This document shows positions 1-9,214 of a DNA stretch of 64,000 bases, one piece after another. The stretch comes from Bacillota bacterium (lineage in GTDB: Bacteria > Bacillota > Clostridia > Lachnospirales > Lachnospiraceae). The stretch spans positions 248,001-312,000 of the forward strand of contig JAEWIZ010000008.1 of NCBI GenBank assembly GCA_023386815.1. Direction: 5' to 3'. Within the stretch, counting starts at the first letter, position 1. Every line of letters begins with the position of its first letter. Below the pieces are notes generated by a model that saw nothing but the letters and a program-made list of their open reading frames with translations, made no database searches and was not told the DNA's origin. Position numbers and translations under genes: made by a program.

Positions 1-971
1 CCTATCGATTTATGCGCGTAGTCTATATTGGTATTACTGCCACAATTGCTTATAATATGTTTAACTCAATCCTTTGGGCATTGGGTGACAGTAAGACCCC
101 GCTTTATTTTCTTCTGATTTCATCGATTCTTAACATTATACTTGATTTTTTGTTTGTTGCTATATTGCCCTTTGGAGTGGCAGGTGCTGGTTACGCAACT
201 GTAGTATCGCAGATAACAGCATCCGTTTTGTGTTTCATTTATATGTTAAGGAAATACCCAATGTTACGGCTGAAGAGAGAAGATACTATTTTTTCAAGTG
301 CTATCATCAGGCAATTAATTAGGATCGGTGGACCAATGGGAATGCAATTCTCAATTACAGCGATCGGTGGTATGGTTGTTCAGATGGCGTTAAATGGTTT
401 AGGTCCTATATACATAGCGGCTTTTTCTGCCAGTGGAAAAATTCAGAATATCATCGTTCAGGCCTTTCCTTCCCTCGGTGTCAGCCTGGCTGCCTATGTA
501 GGTCAAAATACAGGAGCAGGAAAAGATGACAGAGTACGGGAAGGAGTAAGAGCAGCATTCATTATAACCATAATATGGAGTGTCTTTGCCTTACTTTTTG
601 TATTGATCCTCGGAGCAAAATTTGCTGATCTTTTCGTTGATGACAGCAGTGGAATGGTATTTGAAAATGCAAGAACTTTCTTTTATGTAGTGGCTGCCTT
701 CTATCCGATCCTTGGTCTGCTTTATCTGTATCGTAATGCATTACAGGGGTTAGGGGATGGATTCGTACCTTTACTAGGCGGAGTATGCGAATTGATTGCA
801 AGAATTATGGTTACCATATTGCTTTTAAAACCCTTTGGGTATTTAGGCATCTGTTGGGCAAATCCAGTGGCATGGGTTATGGCACTTGCACCCTTAATGT
901 TTGTGTATTATCACAGAATGAGAAAGCAGCGAACAAAAGTAGATTCGATTAATCATAAGCAGGAGTATTAA
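1..971 (+). CDS. MATE family efflux transporter, 5'-truncated by window edge
   Basis: The reading frame is open to the left edge (first full codon at base 3), so the N-terminus lies outside the window. About 322 residues remain of a family usually near 450. The protein is highly hydrophobic with repeated membrane segments. It carries MATE-like features such as the N-S-I-L-W-A-L-G-D-S-K-T-P stretch and a later R-N-A-L-Q-G-L-G-D-G stretch, the paired half-repeat motif of the family. MATE proteins are inner-membrane cation-coupled exporters of organic cations, drugs or metabolites; the substrate cannot be told from sequence. It ends 126 bases before the DUF368 gene on the same strand. The apparent ATG at 12 is internal, not the true start. 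Confidence 0.9.
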   Translation, partial: YRFMRVVYIGITATIAYNMFNSILWALGDSKTPLYFLLISSILNIILDFLFVAILPFGVAGAGYATVVSQITASVLCFIYMLRKYPMLRLKREDTIFSSAIIRQLIRIGGPMGMQFSITAIGGMVVQMALNGLGPIYIAAFSASGKIQNIIVQAFPSLGVSLAAYVGQNTGAGKDDRVREGVRAAFIITIIWSVFALLFVLILGAKFADLFVDDSSGMVFENARTFFYVVAAFYPILGLLYLYRNALQGLGDGFVPLLGGVCELIARIMVTILLLKPFGYLGICWANPVAWVMALAPLMFVYYHRMRKQRTKVDSINHKQEY

Positions 972-1097
972 GGGCTGCAGCCAATTTATGGCAAAAGTTT
1001 TAGGGAGTTTGATTGTAAATGAAAATTCTTTATGATATACTGGGTTCTAGTATTTGAAAGGAGCAAAGCATCTGTAGTACAGGTGCAATTGATAATT

Positions 1098-1961
1098 ATG
1101 AAGGATAGCTTGAAAAGTAGTCTTGTTTTGATGTTAAAAGGTTTTATTATAGGGTCATCCATGAGTGTTCCAGGCGTTAGTGGGGGAACCATGGCCATCC
1201 TGTTGGGGATATATGATCGATTAATTGGGTCTATCAGTAATTTTCTAAAGGACATAAAAGGGAATACCATCTTTTTGATGAAGGTAGTAATCGGAGCAGG
1301 AATCGGAATCGGTTCTCTAGCATTTGCAATTAAGTGGCTCTTGGAAGAGTTCCCATTCCCTGTATCTTTTTTCTTTTTGGGCGCAGTAATTGGAGGAATT
1401 CCGGCTCTATATAAAAGAACAAAGACTGAGGGCGGCTCTGTCAGAATATCCTCAGGGATTTATTTTTTGATCGGACTTGTCATTGTTATTTCGATTGGCT
1501 TTATCCCCACCGGTAATATTGAGATTAGTAGTGGTAATGGATTCGTACATTATCTGATGCTACTGGTTACCGGTATCATAATTGCCTTAGCGTTAGTGCT
1601 TCCGGGAATCAGTACGTCTCATATGCTTTTAATTCTTGGTTTGTATGATTCCATGTTGTTAGCAATCACAGAATTTGATGTGATTTATATCGGAATTCTC
1701 GGGGTTTCAACATTAATCGGTATCTTCATCATTACAAAGCCTTTGGAATGGCTTATGAATAAGTATACTTATCAGACCTATAGTATGATCATTGGCTTCG
1801 TACTGGGATCTACCTCAGAGATTTTTAGAGATAAGATTATACCTGCAATTCCTAGCAATGCGCAGATGTCCTGGTGGATTTCCTCCGTTCTATTCTCCGC
1901 AGTTACCTTTATCCTTGGATATCTTGGAATCATCTCTTTGTCTAAGTTTTCGAACGATTAG
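1098..1961 (+). CDS. DUF368 membrane protein, probable polyprenyl-phosphate translocase
   Basis: This 287-residue integral membrane protein has about eight hydrophobic segments and the DUF368 hallmark S-M-S-V-P-G-V-S-G-G-T near its N-terminus. A second inverted-repeat-like motif, A-L-V-L-P-G-I-S-T-S, lies near residue 165. DUF368 proteins (PopT type) have been linked to recycling of undecaprenyl phosphate across the cytoplasmic membrane; that role is taken from the family. The start is uncertain. An in-frame ATG at 1032 would add 22 residues that do not look like membrane protein, and a GAAAGGAG sequence at about 1057-1064 has no well-spaced in-frame start, so ATG 1098 is preferred. A hairpin terminator follows the stop. 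Confidence 0.85.
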   Translation: MKDSLKSSLVLMLKGFIIGSSMSVPGVSGGTMAILLGIYDRLIGSISNFLKDIKGNTIFLMKVVIGAGIGIGSLAFAIKWLLEEFPFPVSFFFLGAVIGGIPALYKRTKTEGGSVRISSGIYFLIGLVIVISIGFIPTGNIEISSGNGFVHYLMLLVTGIIIALALVLPGISTSHMLLILGLYDSMLLAITEFDVIYIGILGVSTLIGIFIITKPLEWLMNKYTYQTYSMIIGFVLGSTSEIFRDKIIPAIPSNAQMSWWISSVLFSAVTFILGYLGIISLSKFSND

Positions 1962-2027
1962 GAGAGAGTAATTAGAAATAAATAGAATTCGTAAAATTTG
2001 AATTATAAACTTAAAACATCTTAGGAG

Positions 2028-2061
2028 TAGCCAGAAGCAAAAACATTGCTCCTGGCTATTT
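2028..2061 (+). terminator. Rho-independent terminator after the DUF368 gene
   Basis: TAGCCAG and AGCA pair with TGCT and CTGGCTA around an A-rich loop, followed by a short T-rich tract. It separates the DUF368 gene from the sugar ABC transporter genes. Confidence 0.7.
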
Positions 2062-2244
2062 GCATCTATGATGCTTTAATTCAGTAAAACGGATTTAAAA
2101 TAAGTAAAATTAGATAATTTGTCGTTACAGGAAGTCAAGTTAGCAAAAACCTGCATATGGAAGTGTTCAAATGTCCATGGATTATTTATGATAATTATTA
2201 GAAAATAAATGGGTAGCAATTAATAAATTATTGGAGGGAACATT

Positions 2245-3636
2245 ATGAAGAAAAAAGTATTAGCAGTTCTACTATCATCAATGATGACCATTGGATTAAT
2301 GGCTGGATGCAACTCTGGAGCAAAGGATACTTCAGTGGAAACCACACCCACAAAGTCAGCAACCACGGAGGAAGCAGCACCAACCGCTTCTACAGATTCT
2401 GGTGCTGCCGCAACAGATGGGCAGTGGGAGTATAAGGAAGCTACTTTAACATTTTTAATTGATTCGGATGTTTCATTGAACGGCTTTAATGCAGTAGCTG
2501 CTTTGGCGAAGGAAAAGCTTGGTATTACCATCGAGACAGAATTACGTGCAGGTGGATCTGATGGTGATAACTTAGTAAAAACCCGCCTTGCCTCAGGAGA
2601 GATGTGTGATTTGCTGGGGTATAATTCAGGCTCCTTATTGGCAGCATTAAATCCTACAGAATATTTTATTGATATCAGCCAATATGATTGGTCAAAGAGA
2701 CTGGATGATACATATGTTGGCACCGTAAGCTCAGGTAATCAGATCTTCGGTGTGCCGCTGACCTCTGCACAAGCTGGTGCTATCCTTTATAACAAAGAAT
2801 TGTATGCAAAGTACAATCTGCAGGTTCCTAAAACCTGGAGTGAATTTGTGGCAAACTGCAAGGTTCTTAAAGATGCAGGGGAGACCGCTATGATTGGTGC
2901 CTTTGGGGACAGCTGGACCAGTCAGGTTCTTTTCCTTGGAGATTATTATAATGTATTAGCAAAAGATCCTAATTTTACTTCAGGCTTTGAAGCTGGAACA
3001 ACAAAATACGCAACCAGTGAGGCTGGTTTAAGCAGCTTTAAGAAATATGAAGACTTATTAGGACTTTATAACGATGATTATCTGGCATGTACCTATGATG
3101 ATGCTTGTGACATGCTGGCGAATGGAGAAGGGGCACATTGGTTTATGCTGACTCAGGCTCTATCCAATATTTACTCTTTATATGATAAGGAAACCGTAGA
3201 TAACATCGGTGTATTCGGTGTTCCTGGGGAAGATGCTTCAAACCAGGGCTTAACAGTTTGGATGCCTACCTCCATCTATGGTAATAAAAACAGTGATAAG
3301 TATGAAGATATTGTTCGCTTCATGGAATTCTATGTATCAGATGAAGCTTTAAATGCAATGACAGAGGCTCAGCTTCCCGATGGTCCTTTCTGTGTAAAGG
3401 GATATCAGCTTCCGGATAATGCATATGAGGCAGTTAAGACTGACATGCAGGCATATTTCGATGCAGGAAAGACAAGTACGGCTCAGGAATTCCAGACCTC
3501 TGTAAAAGGCTCCAATTGTCCGGCAATCTGCCAGGAAGCAGCTTCAGGACAGGTAACTGGAGAAAAGGCAGCTAAGGAATATGATGAAGATTGTTATAAA
3601 CAAGCAATCCAATTAGGACTTGATTGGAAAGAATAA
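2245..3636 (+). CDS. Extracellular sugar-binding lipoprotein of an ABC importer (family 1)
   Basis: This 463-residue protein has a lipoprotein signal peptide (M-K-K-K, hydrophobic core, lipobox L-M-A-G-C with the modified Cys at about 22), then a Thr/Ser/Ala-rich linker. The rest is a periplasmic-binding fold of the family 1 carbohydrate type (seen in the K-T-W-S-E-F region and in the tail resembling other sugar-binding lipoproteins). It would be anchored outside the membrane and deliver an oligosaccharide to the two permeases that follow. A GGAGGGAAC ribosome site precedes the ATG. A large hairpin between this gene and the first permease probably lets the binding protein be made in excess. 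The substrate is unknown; the adjacent YesM/YesN pair suggests a plant or host glycan oligosaccharide. Confidence 0.9.
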   Translation: MKKKVLAVLLSSMMTIGLMAGCNSGAKDTSVETTPTKSATTEEAAPTASTDSGAAATDGQWEYKEATLTFLIDSDVSLNGFNAVAALAKEKLGITIETELRAGGSDGDNLVKTRLASGEMCDLLGYNSGSLLAALNPTEYFIDISQYDWSKRLDDTYVGTVSSGNQIFGVPLTSAQAGAILYNKELYAKYNLQVPKTWSEFVANCKVLKDAGETAMIGAFGDSWTSQVLFLGDYYNVLAKDPNFTSGFEAGTTKYATSEAGLSSFKKYEDLLGLYNDDYLACTYDDACDMLANGEGAHWFMLTQALSNIYSLYDKETVDNIGVFGVPGEDASNQGLTVWMPTSIYGNKNSDKYEDIVRFMEFYVSDEALNAMTEAQLPDGPFCVKGYQLPDNAYEAVKTDMQAYFDAGKTSTAQEFQTSVKGSNCPAICQEAASGQVTGEKAAKEYDEDCYKQAIQLGLDWKE

Positions 3637-3713
3637 AGAAGCAGGGATAATGGCTGTTTAAAATGTAATTGATTGTAAAGGTGGCTTTAGCAACCATAAA
3701 TAAGTGATCTGAT

Positions 3714-3759
3714 GCACAGTTAGGAGGAGGTATCTTGTATAGTATCCTTTTAACTGTGC
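3714..3759 (+). terminator. Intercistronic hairpin / attenuator between binding protein and permeases
   Basis: GCACAGTTA at 3714-3722 pairs perfectly with TAACTGTGC at 3751-3759 across a 28-base loop. There is no strong T tract, so it is more likely a partial terminator or an mRNA-stabilising stem than a full stop. Such stems are common between the abundant binding protein and the permeases in sugar ABC operons. Confidence 0.5.
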
Positions 3760-3820
3760 AACGGATAAAATATCGTTATATTACATGATAAAACAGCATT
3801 AATACTAGAAAGGAGCCTAC

Positions 3821-4678
3821 ATGGACAAGAAAAAAATCTATTCCTTATGGTTTTTGGTGCCAGCAACATTGATTTTTGTAATATTCTTTATCATACCAAC
3901 CCTGGCTTCCCTCTATTTCAGTTTGACGGTTTGGAATTTTAACTCCTCGAGGTTTTGTGGACTAGATAATTTTAAAATGTTCTTCTCAGAAAATTCATTA
4001 AATATCGGTATAAAAAACACAATGATATATGCAGTGCTCACCAGTGGATTAAAGGTAATATTAGCATTTTTAATTGCAGTATTTCTCACCAGTGCCATAA
4101 AAACGAAGCATGTGATTCGATCTGTTGTATTTTTTCCTAATTTAATTAGTACGATTGCAATTGGTATTACCTTTGCAACATTACTTCACCCTACCAAAGG
4201 ATTAATTAATGCATTTCTAGGTTTATTTGGGGTTGGGAGAATTGATTGGTTAGGGAATGTTGATATCGCTCTATTTTCCATTATTGGAGTTGACGTATGG
4301 AAGGGACTTAGTATTGCTACAGTTATCTATATTGCTGGGATCCAGTCCATTGATAAGGGGTATTATGAAGCAGCTGCCATTGACGGTGCCAATGGTCTCA
4401 ATAAATTATTACATATAACACTTCCGCTGAGCCGGCCATCTAGGAATTCAGTAATTATTCTGTCCTTTATTGGCGGTATCAGAAGTTTCGATTTGATTTG
4501 GGCAATGACGGGAGGCGGTCCGGGATTTGCAACAGACGTACTCGCTTCTATTGTATATAAACAGTATGCAGCCGGATATTATGGACTATCAACGGCGGGT
4601 AATGTGATTATGCTGGTATTGATAGCTATACTTGCATTTCCATTACAAAAATTCTTATACAGCAGGGAGACGGCATAG
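3821..4678 (+). CDS. Carbohydrate ABC transporter permease (MalF/UgpA type)
   Basis: This 285-residue membrane protein has six predicted transmembrane segments. It carries the binding-protein-dependent permease EAA loop near residue 188 (Y-Y-E-A-A-A-I-D-G-A-N-G), which docks to the ATPase. The N-terminus W-F-L-V-P-A-T-L-I-F is typical of MalF/UgpA-like sugar permeases. AAAGGAG lies upstream of the ATG. It pairs with the next permease to form the membrane channel. No ATPase is encoded beside them, which is usual in Firmicutes, where one MsmK/UgpC-type ATPase serves several importers. Confidence 0.92.
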   Translation: MDKKKIYSLWFLVPATLIFVIFFIIPTLASLYFSLTVWNFNSSRFCGLDNFKMFFSENSLNIGIKNTMIYAVLTSGLKVILAFLIAVFLTSAIKTKHVIRSVVFFPNLISTIAIGITFATLLHPTKGLINAFLGLFGVGRIDWLGNVDIALFSIIGVDVWKGLSIATVIYIAGIQSIDKGYYEAAAIDGANGLNKLLHITLPLSRPSRNSVIILSFIGGIRSFDLIWAMTGGGPGFATDVLASIVYKQYAAGYYGLSTAGNVIMLVLIAILAFPLQKFLYSRETA

Positions 4679-4766
4679 GGTTGAAAGAATATCATTTTCA
4701 ACCATTCGTATTTTAGGTCGCTTCAGTGAATGGATGACTTAGAAAATGGAAAGGTATGGTATTAAT

Positions 4767-5597
4767 ATGAAGAAAAAAAAGACAACAATCATTGTTGGTG
4801 ATATAATTGGATGTGTAGCTGCATTTACTATTTTTGTGATTCCTTTTCTCTTTATGCTGTTGAATTCACTCAAGGATAGAAGGGAAGCAAATCAATTAAG
4901 TCTGTCCTTGCCGGATACCGTTATGTGGGATAATTATCTTGAGGTAATAAAAACCGGTAATTATCAGATCTTAACAGCCTTTAAAAACAGTGGTCTGATC
5001 ACCATCGGTTCCGTTGTGGTTTTGATAATCACTGCATCCATGGCAGGTTATATCATTCAAAGAAGAAGAGATAGAGTTACTGGTTTATTTAGTATACTCA
5101 TTATGATCGGTTTAATGATACCACCTGCAATACTGCCAACTATCTGGATTTTGCAAAAGCTACATATTTATAAATCCATGTTTTCAATTATAATGCTTGA
5201 AGTGGCTATTAACACACCATTTACTGTTATGCTCTATCGAGGCTTTATGAGCACTATTCCCATAGAGTTAGAGGAGGCTGGATATATCGATGGCTGTACC
5301 AAGGTGAATATGTTCACCACCATCGTATTTCCACTGTTAAAGCCGGTAACAGCTACGGTAGTTATCTTAAATGCGGTAACCATATTTAATGATTTTAGTA
5401 ATCCGTTATATTTTTTCCCGGGTAAGGCAAATGCAACGGTTCAGCTGACCCTTTATAATTTTATGGGTCAGTTCTCAAGCTCCTATAACTTATTATTTGC
5501 AGATGTTATCATTATTGTGGTACCGATGTTAATCTTGTTTTTAATTTTCAATAAGCGAATCGTAGATGGCATGGTAGCCGGAGCGGTCAAGGGTTAG
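4767..5597 (+). CDS. Carbohydrate ABC transporter permease (MalG/UgpE type)
   Basis: This 276-residue protein has six membrane segments and the EAA loop E-L-E-E-A-G-Y-I-D-G-C-T-K. It has MalG-like features, including the early F-M-L-L-N-S-L-K-D segment. It is the second half of the importer channel. An in-frame ATG exists at 4746, but GGAAAGG at 4749-4755 would lie inside that version, so ATG 4767 with the basic start M-K-K-K-K is preferred. A hairpin terminator follows at 5611. Confidence 0.92.
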   Translation: MKKKKTTIIVGDIIGCVAAFTIFVIPFLFMLLNSLKDRREANQLSLSLPDTVMWDNYLEVIKTGNYQILTAFKNSGLITIGSVVVLIITASMAGYIIQRRRDRVTGLFSILIMIGLMIPPAILPTIWILQKLHIYKSMFSIIMLEVAINTPFTVMLYRGFMSTIPIELEEAGYIDGCTKVNMFTTIVFPLLKPVTATVVILNAVTIFNDFSNPLYFFPGKANATVQLTLYNFMGQFSSSYNLLFADVIIIVVPMLILFLIFNKRIVDGMVAGAVKG

Positions 5598-5610
5598 ATG
5601 CAAACGGATA

Positions 5611-5636
5611 GGGGCTGTAAATGAACAGCCTCTTTT
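5611..5636 (+). terminator. Terminator after the ABC permease genes
   Basis: GGGGCTGT pairs with ACAGCCTC around a six-base loop, followed by TTTT. It lies between the importer genes and the histidine kinase; read-through to the kinase is possible because a second AT-rich stem (CTCTTTT/AAAAGAG) follows. Confidence 0.6.
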
Positions 5637-5691
5637 GTGATAAAAGAGAACCAATTAGCCAAGAAGTATTAGGGATGGAAGGAATAAGTCT

Positions 5692-7500
5692 ATGAAGTTC
5701 AGAACAAAGCTTTTTGCAATTTATGCTGTATTCATGCTGGTAGTGACTTTGGTCATTGGAAGCGTCTATTACTCAATCAATTATAAAACGGTACGTTATC
5801 AGGAAGAGCAGTCCCTTGAATTTTTTGCTAACCAAATGTCGGTACGCTTTGATGATATCTTTACCAAGATGGAGTATGGAATTAATTTTTTGATGTCAGA
5901 TATGAATGTTCTGGATAATTTGATCCTGCTATCCAATTCCAGAAAGAACAAGAATTTTCCTGAGGTGTACAAGAATGAAGCGAAGTCGGCGATACTTAAG
6001 TCCTTAAATTCCTACTTTGTTAAGAATAATTTTTATCGGGTGATTATATTTAATACCTTTGGAGATGTTTTGGTCAGCAATGATCTGGAGGAAGCTATTG
6101 TAGACAATTCAATACATGCTGATGATATTCAGTGGCTTGATAAGGTTACAGGGAAAAAGAACAAGAGTATTTTGGTTGGAAATCACCCGGATGATTGGGG
6201 GCTAAAATATAATCCTGAGGTTATATCCTTAGTGAAGGAAATCCAGGGTATGAGTTTGGGTTATATCGAGGTTCAGCTCTTAGTTGATACCTTTATCAGA
6301 GATTTAGATTGGGTCAGCGAGGATTATGAGATGCTTTTAATTCAATCGGACGGGAGTGTCCTATATTCCTCCAAAGGGCGGAAGGATTGCAGCTATTACA
6401 TCAGTATCATGAAGGATATGGGTGATAGTGTGGGAAAATACTATAATCCGGAGACTGATGAGACTGAGCTTATCGCTGCTAAGTATTCAAAATACGCGGA
6501 TGTAACGGTACTCATGATTGAAAATGAAAGGATTATCAAGAGCAAGGAACTACTATATATTTACTATACTATTGCTGCTTGTGCTCTGTTTGGCGGATTA
6601 TCCATGTTGTTTGTATGGGGTTCCTCCAATTATCTTGCAAGACCTATTAAGAGAATGCAGCATCTGATGGAACAGACAGAGCTTGAGAATATGAATCAAA
6701 ATATTTTGATCGATAAATCTTCTGATGAGATGGAAGCACTTTATGGTACCTACCAAGGGTTAATGGAACGTCTCTCTGAAGCAATGCAAAAGGAGAAGGA
6801 AAGTTCCTTATTACAGGTGCAGGCTATGTTTGATACGTTGCAGGCTCAGGTAAATCCGCACTTTATCTATAATGTACTTAATGTTATATCAAATAAAGGT
6901 ATGATGCTGGAGGATGAGAGCATTTGCGAAATATGTACCAGTCTTGCAACCATGCTTCGTTATTCGACGAATACGAAGGAGCGCTTTGCAACCATCGGAG
7001 CAGAGATTATGTACCTGGAACAGTATGGATTCCTACTAAAGGCAAGATATAAGCATCGATTTGAATATGAGTATACCATTGATAATGATATCGTGGATTG
7101 TCAGATTCCTAAATTGACCTTACAGCAGTTGATTGAGAATAGCATTTATCATGGCTTTCATAATTCTACAGAAATTATGAAGATAAAGATAAAGGGCTGG
7201 CTGGAAGACTCTGTTGTTTATCTTAGAGTACATGATAACGGACAGGGATTTGCAGAAGAGGAAATTCAAAAACTGGAGGATAAATTCGAACAGGTAAGGC
7301 TTAGGTACCGGAAGAGTACGGAAATTCTGGAGATGGAGATTGGTGGAATGGGACTTGTGAATACCTATGCCAGGCTATACTTAATTTATGGGGAGAATCT
7401 TAGCTTCTATATTAAAAATGCAGGTGGAGCGGAGATAACCATTGGTATTAGAATTAAGGATAATTCTTTGCAAACTTCTGAACGACAAAAAAACGATTAG
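5692..7500 (+). CDS. Sensor histidine kinase, YesM/LytS-like
   Basis: This 602-residue protein has a first membrane segment at about 7-27, an extracellular sensing region of about 260 residues, and a second membrane segment near 285-310. A HAMP linker follows, then a His_kinase domain with the motif N-P-H-F-I-Y-N-V-L-N; the phosphoacceptor His is residue 390. The C-terminal ATPase has the N box L-I-E-N-S-I-Y-H-G-F, G1 D-N-G-Q-G-F and G2 G-G-M-G-L-V-N. This architecture is the YesM class that phosphorylates AraC-type regulators and usually controls neighbouring sugar ABC importers. The gene sits between the importer and the response regulator, 69-78 bases before the latter. Confidence 0.93.
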   Translation: MKFRTKLFAIYAVFMLVVTLVIGSVYYSINYKTVRYQEEQSLEFFANQMSVRFDDIFTKMEYGINFLMSDMNVLDNLILLSNSRKNKNFPEVYKNEAKSAILKSLNSYFVKNNFYRVIIFNTFGDVLVSNDLEEAIVDNSIHADDIQWLDKVTGKKNKSILVGNHPDDWGLKYNPEVISLVKEIQGMSLGYIEVQLLVDTFIRDLDWVSEDYEMLLIQSDGSVLYSSKGRKDCSYYISIMKDMGDSVGKYYNPETDETELIAAKYSKYADVTVLMIENERIIKSKELLYIYYTIAACALFGGLSMLFVWGSSNYLARPIKRMQHLMEQTELENMNQNILIDKSSDEMEALYGTYQGLMERLSEAMQKEKESSLLQVQAMFDTLQAQVNPHFIYNVLNVISNKGMMLEDESICEICTSLATMLRYSTNTKERFATIGAEIMYLEQYGFLLKARYKHRFEYEYTIDNDIVDCQIPKLTLQQLIENSIYHGFHNSTEIMKIKIKGWLEDSVVYLRVHDNGQGFAEEEIQKLEDKFEQVRLRYRKSTEILEMEIGGMGLVNTYARLYLIYGENLSFYIKNAGGAEITIGIRIKDNSLQTSERQKND

Positions 7501-7578
7501 TAGTGAATAAATAAGGTTATACATAAATGATAGTAATATACAATAAAGAAAAAGAGGAATTCTTAAGGGGTGGTTAAG

Positions 7579-9081
7579 TTGAAGCATACTGTGATAGTGG
7601 TTGATGATGAGCCGGCAGCTGCAGAGCATGTCTGTGCCATCATAGAGAAAAAATGTCCTGATTTTAAAGTGATTGCTACGGCCAATAACGGAATGGAATG
7701 TCTGGAATTGATTCGGGAATCTAAGCCCGACATTGTTATATCGGATGTTAAGATGCCGGTCATGAATGGGATTGAACTAATTAAACGAATCAGTGATGAG
7801 TATCCAGATATCCTTACCTTGATTGTAAGTGGATATCAGGAGTTTGAGTATGCCGCAGGTGCATTAAAATATAAGGCAGTGGATTATATTCAAAAGCCTG
7901 TTTTACCCGCTGCAATGAAGGAAACCTTAGAAGCAATGAGTGAGCGTCTGGGTGAACGATTTTATGAAGAGAGAAAAAAGCTGATTAGAGATCTTACCAG
8001 AGGGATACCAACCGAGGAAACTTTATTAAGAAAGTACTTCCCTGCGGAGCGATATTATGGAATCATGATTCGAAAGAACGGCTTGCCAAGACGTTTTCGG
8101 GGTACAAAGGAAGTGGAAGTGTTTTCTGATATTCATGAATCTATTATTGTCTATGGACGGGATGAGATGGAATCCCTTTACCTGATTCCTTACAACATAT
8201 TATTTAGCAGGGAAAAAGAGGCATTAAAGGATTACGCGGAGAATTTGGGTAGAAAAGAGAAAAATAATGCCTTTTATTTAACAACAATTATTGCAGGAAA
8301 GCCCTTTGATGTGTCAGAGCTGATTAATGTTATATCAAAGCTATATCAAGGATTAAATGTAAGAACCATTATAGGCAAAAATCAATTACTTTTTCTAGAG
8401 GATATAAAATTAAAGGATATTGAGTATTCGGATGATACCAAGTTTCTTAAGAAATTGGACTATTATTTGTATACACACCAGATTGATAAAGCCAAGCTGG
8501 AGCTGAAGAAATTATTTGAACTATGGGAAAAGTGGAGTATTCCTCAGATTCAAATAGAGGGTAAGATCTGGCAAATTATCTATTCCCTGCAAAGATATGA
8601 GGATTATACCGGATACGATATGGGGTTTGAATATCAATTAGAGGACTCTTTTTACTATGCCTCTAATATGAAATCCCTCTGTGACAATGTAGAATCCATG
8701 ATATTCCCGGATGAGCTGGAAGAAAAAATAATGAAGGGTAAGATTGATTCACCGGAATTTTTTGATCTGATTAAAAACTATATCAAAAATAATATCAAGG
8801 AGCCCATATCTCTACAGTCTGTCAGCAAAGAATTTGGTGTATCCCAGACTTATCTTAGCCGATTATTCCGAAAGTATGAAGAGAAGTCCTTTAATAACTA
8901 TCTCACCTTTGTTCGGATGGAACAGGCAAGAGAGCTGATGGACGCGGATAAAAAGGTGTTTATTAAAGATGTCGCGAATATGGTAGGGTATAATGATCAG
9001 TTTTATTTTAGTCGGATTTTTCGTTCTTACATGGGGGTTTGTCCTACGGATTATATCAACTCGAACGAGTGTGTTAAATAA
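7579..9081 (+). CDS. Response regulator with AraC-type DNA-binding domain, YesN-like
   Basis: The receiver domain begins with V-I-V-V-D-D-E-P and has the phosphoacceptor Asp near residue 56 in the motif I-V-I-S-D-V-K-M-P. A long middle region of unknown fold follows, and the C-terminal hundred residues form a double helix-turn-helix of the AraC/XylS family (S-Q-T-Y-L-S-R-L-F-R and M-V-G-Y-N-D-Q-F-Y-F-S-R-I-F-R). The start is a non-ATG codon. TTG 7579 lies six bases after the ribosome site AAGGGGTGG, while GTG 7570 overlaps that site, so TTG 7579 is chosen (500 residues). It is expected to activate the upstream ABC importer in response to the paired kinase. Confidence 0.92.
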   Translation: MKHTVIVVDDEPAAAEHVCAIIEKKCPDFKVIATANNGMECLELIRESKPDIVISDVKMPVMNGIELIKRISDEYPDILTLIVSGYQEFEYAAGALKYKAVDYIQKPVLPAAMKETLEAMSERLGERFYEERKKLIRDLTRGIPTEETLLRKYFPAERYYGIMIRKNGLPRRFRGTKEVEVFSDIHESIIVYGRDEMESLYLIPYNILFSREKEALKDYAENLGRKEKNNAFYLTTIIAGKPFDVSELINVISKLYQGLNVRTIIGKNQLLFLEDIKLKDIEYSDDTKFLKKLDYYLYTHQIDKAKLELKKLFELWEKWSIPQIQIEGKIWQIIYSLQRYEDYTGYDMGFEYQLEDSFYYASNMKSLCDNVESMIFPDELEEKIMKGKIDSPEFFDLIKNYIKNNIKEPISLQSVSKEFGVSQTYLSRLFRKYEEKSFNNYLTFVRMEQARELMDADKKVFIKDVANMVGYNDQFYFSRIFRSYMGVCPTDYINSNECVK

Positions 9082-9154
9082 AATGGTGTAGATTGTGAAG
9101 TGACTATGGGATTAAAACAACGAAGGTATATTTTGTGGAAAAAATTGCTTGTTA

Positions 9155-9183
9155 TTGACACAAATTTATTTAATTGGTATTAT
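9155..9183 (+). promoter_or_regulatory. Sigma-A-type promoter of the SLH gene
   Basis: TTGACA at 9155-9160, a 17-base spacer and TATTAT at 9178-9183, with a GGGAGG ribosome site and ATG 9215 downstream. Confidence 0.75.
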
Positions 9184-9214
9184 TTAGTAAAGAATACGTT
9201 GGGAGGAACTAATT

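Noticed and set aside
2220..2723. A 167-codon open frame on minus over the sugar-binding lipoprotein
   Set aside because: It is antisense to a signal-peptide-bearing gene with a good ribosome site and has no known family features.
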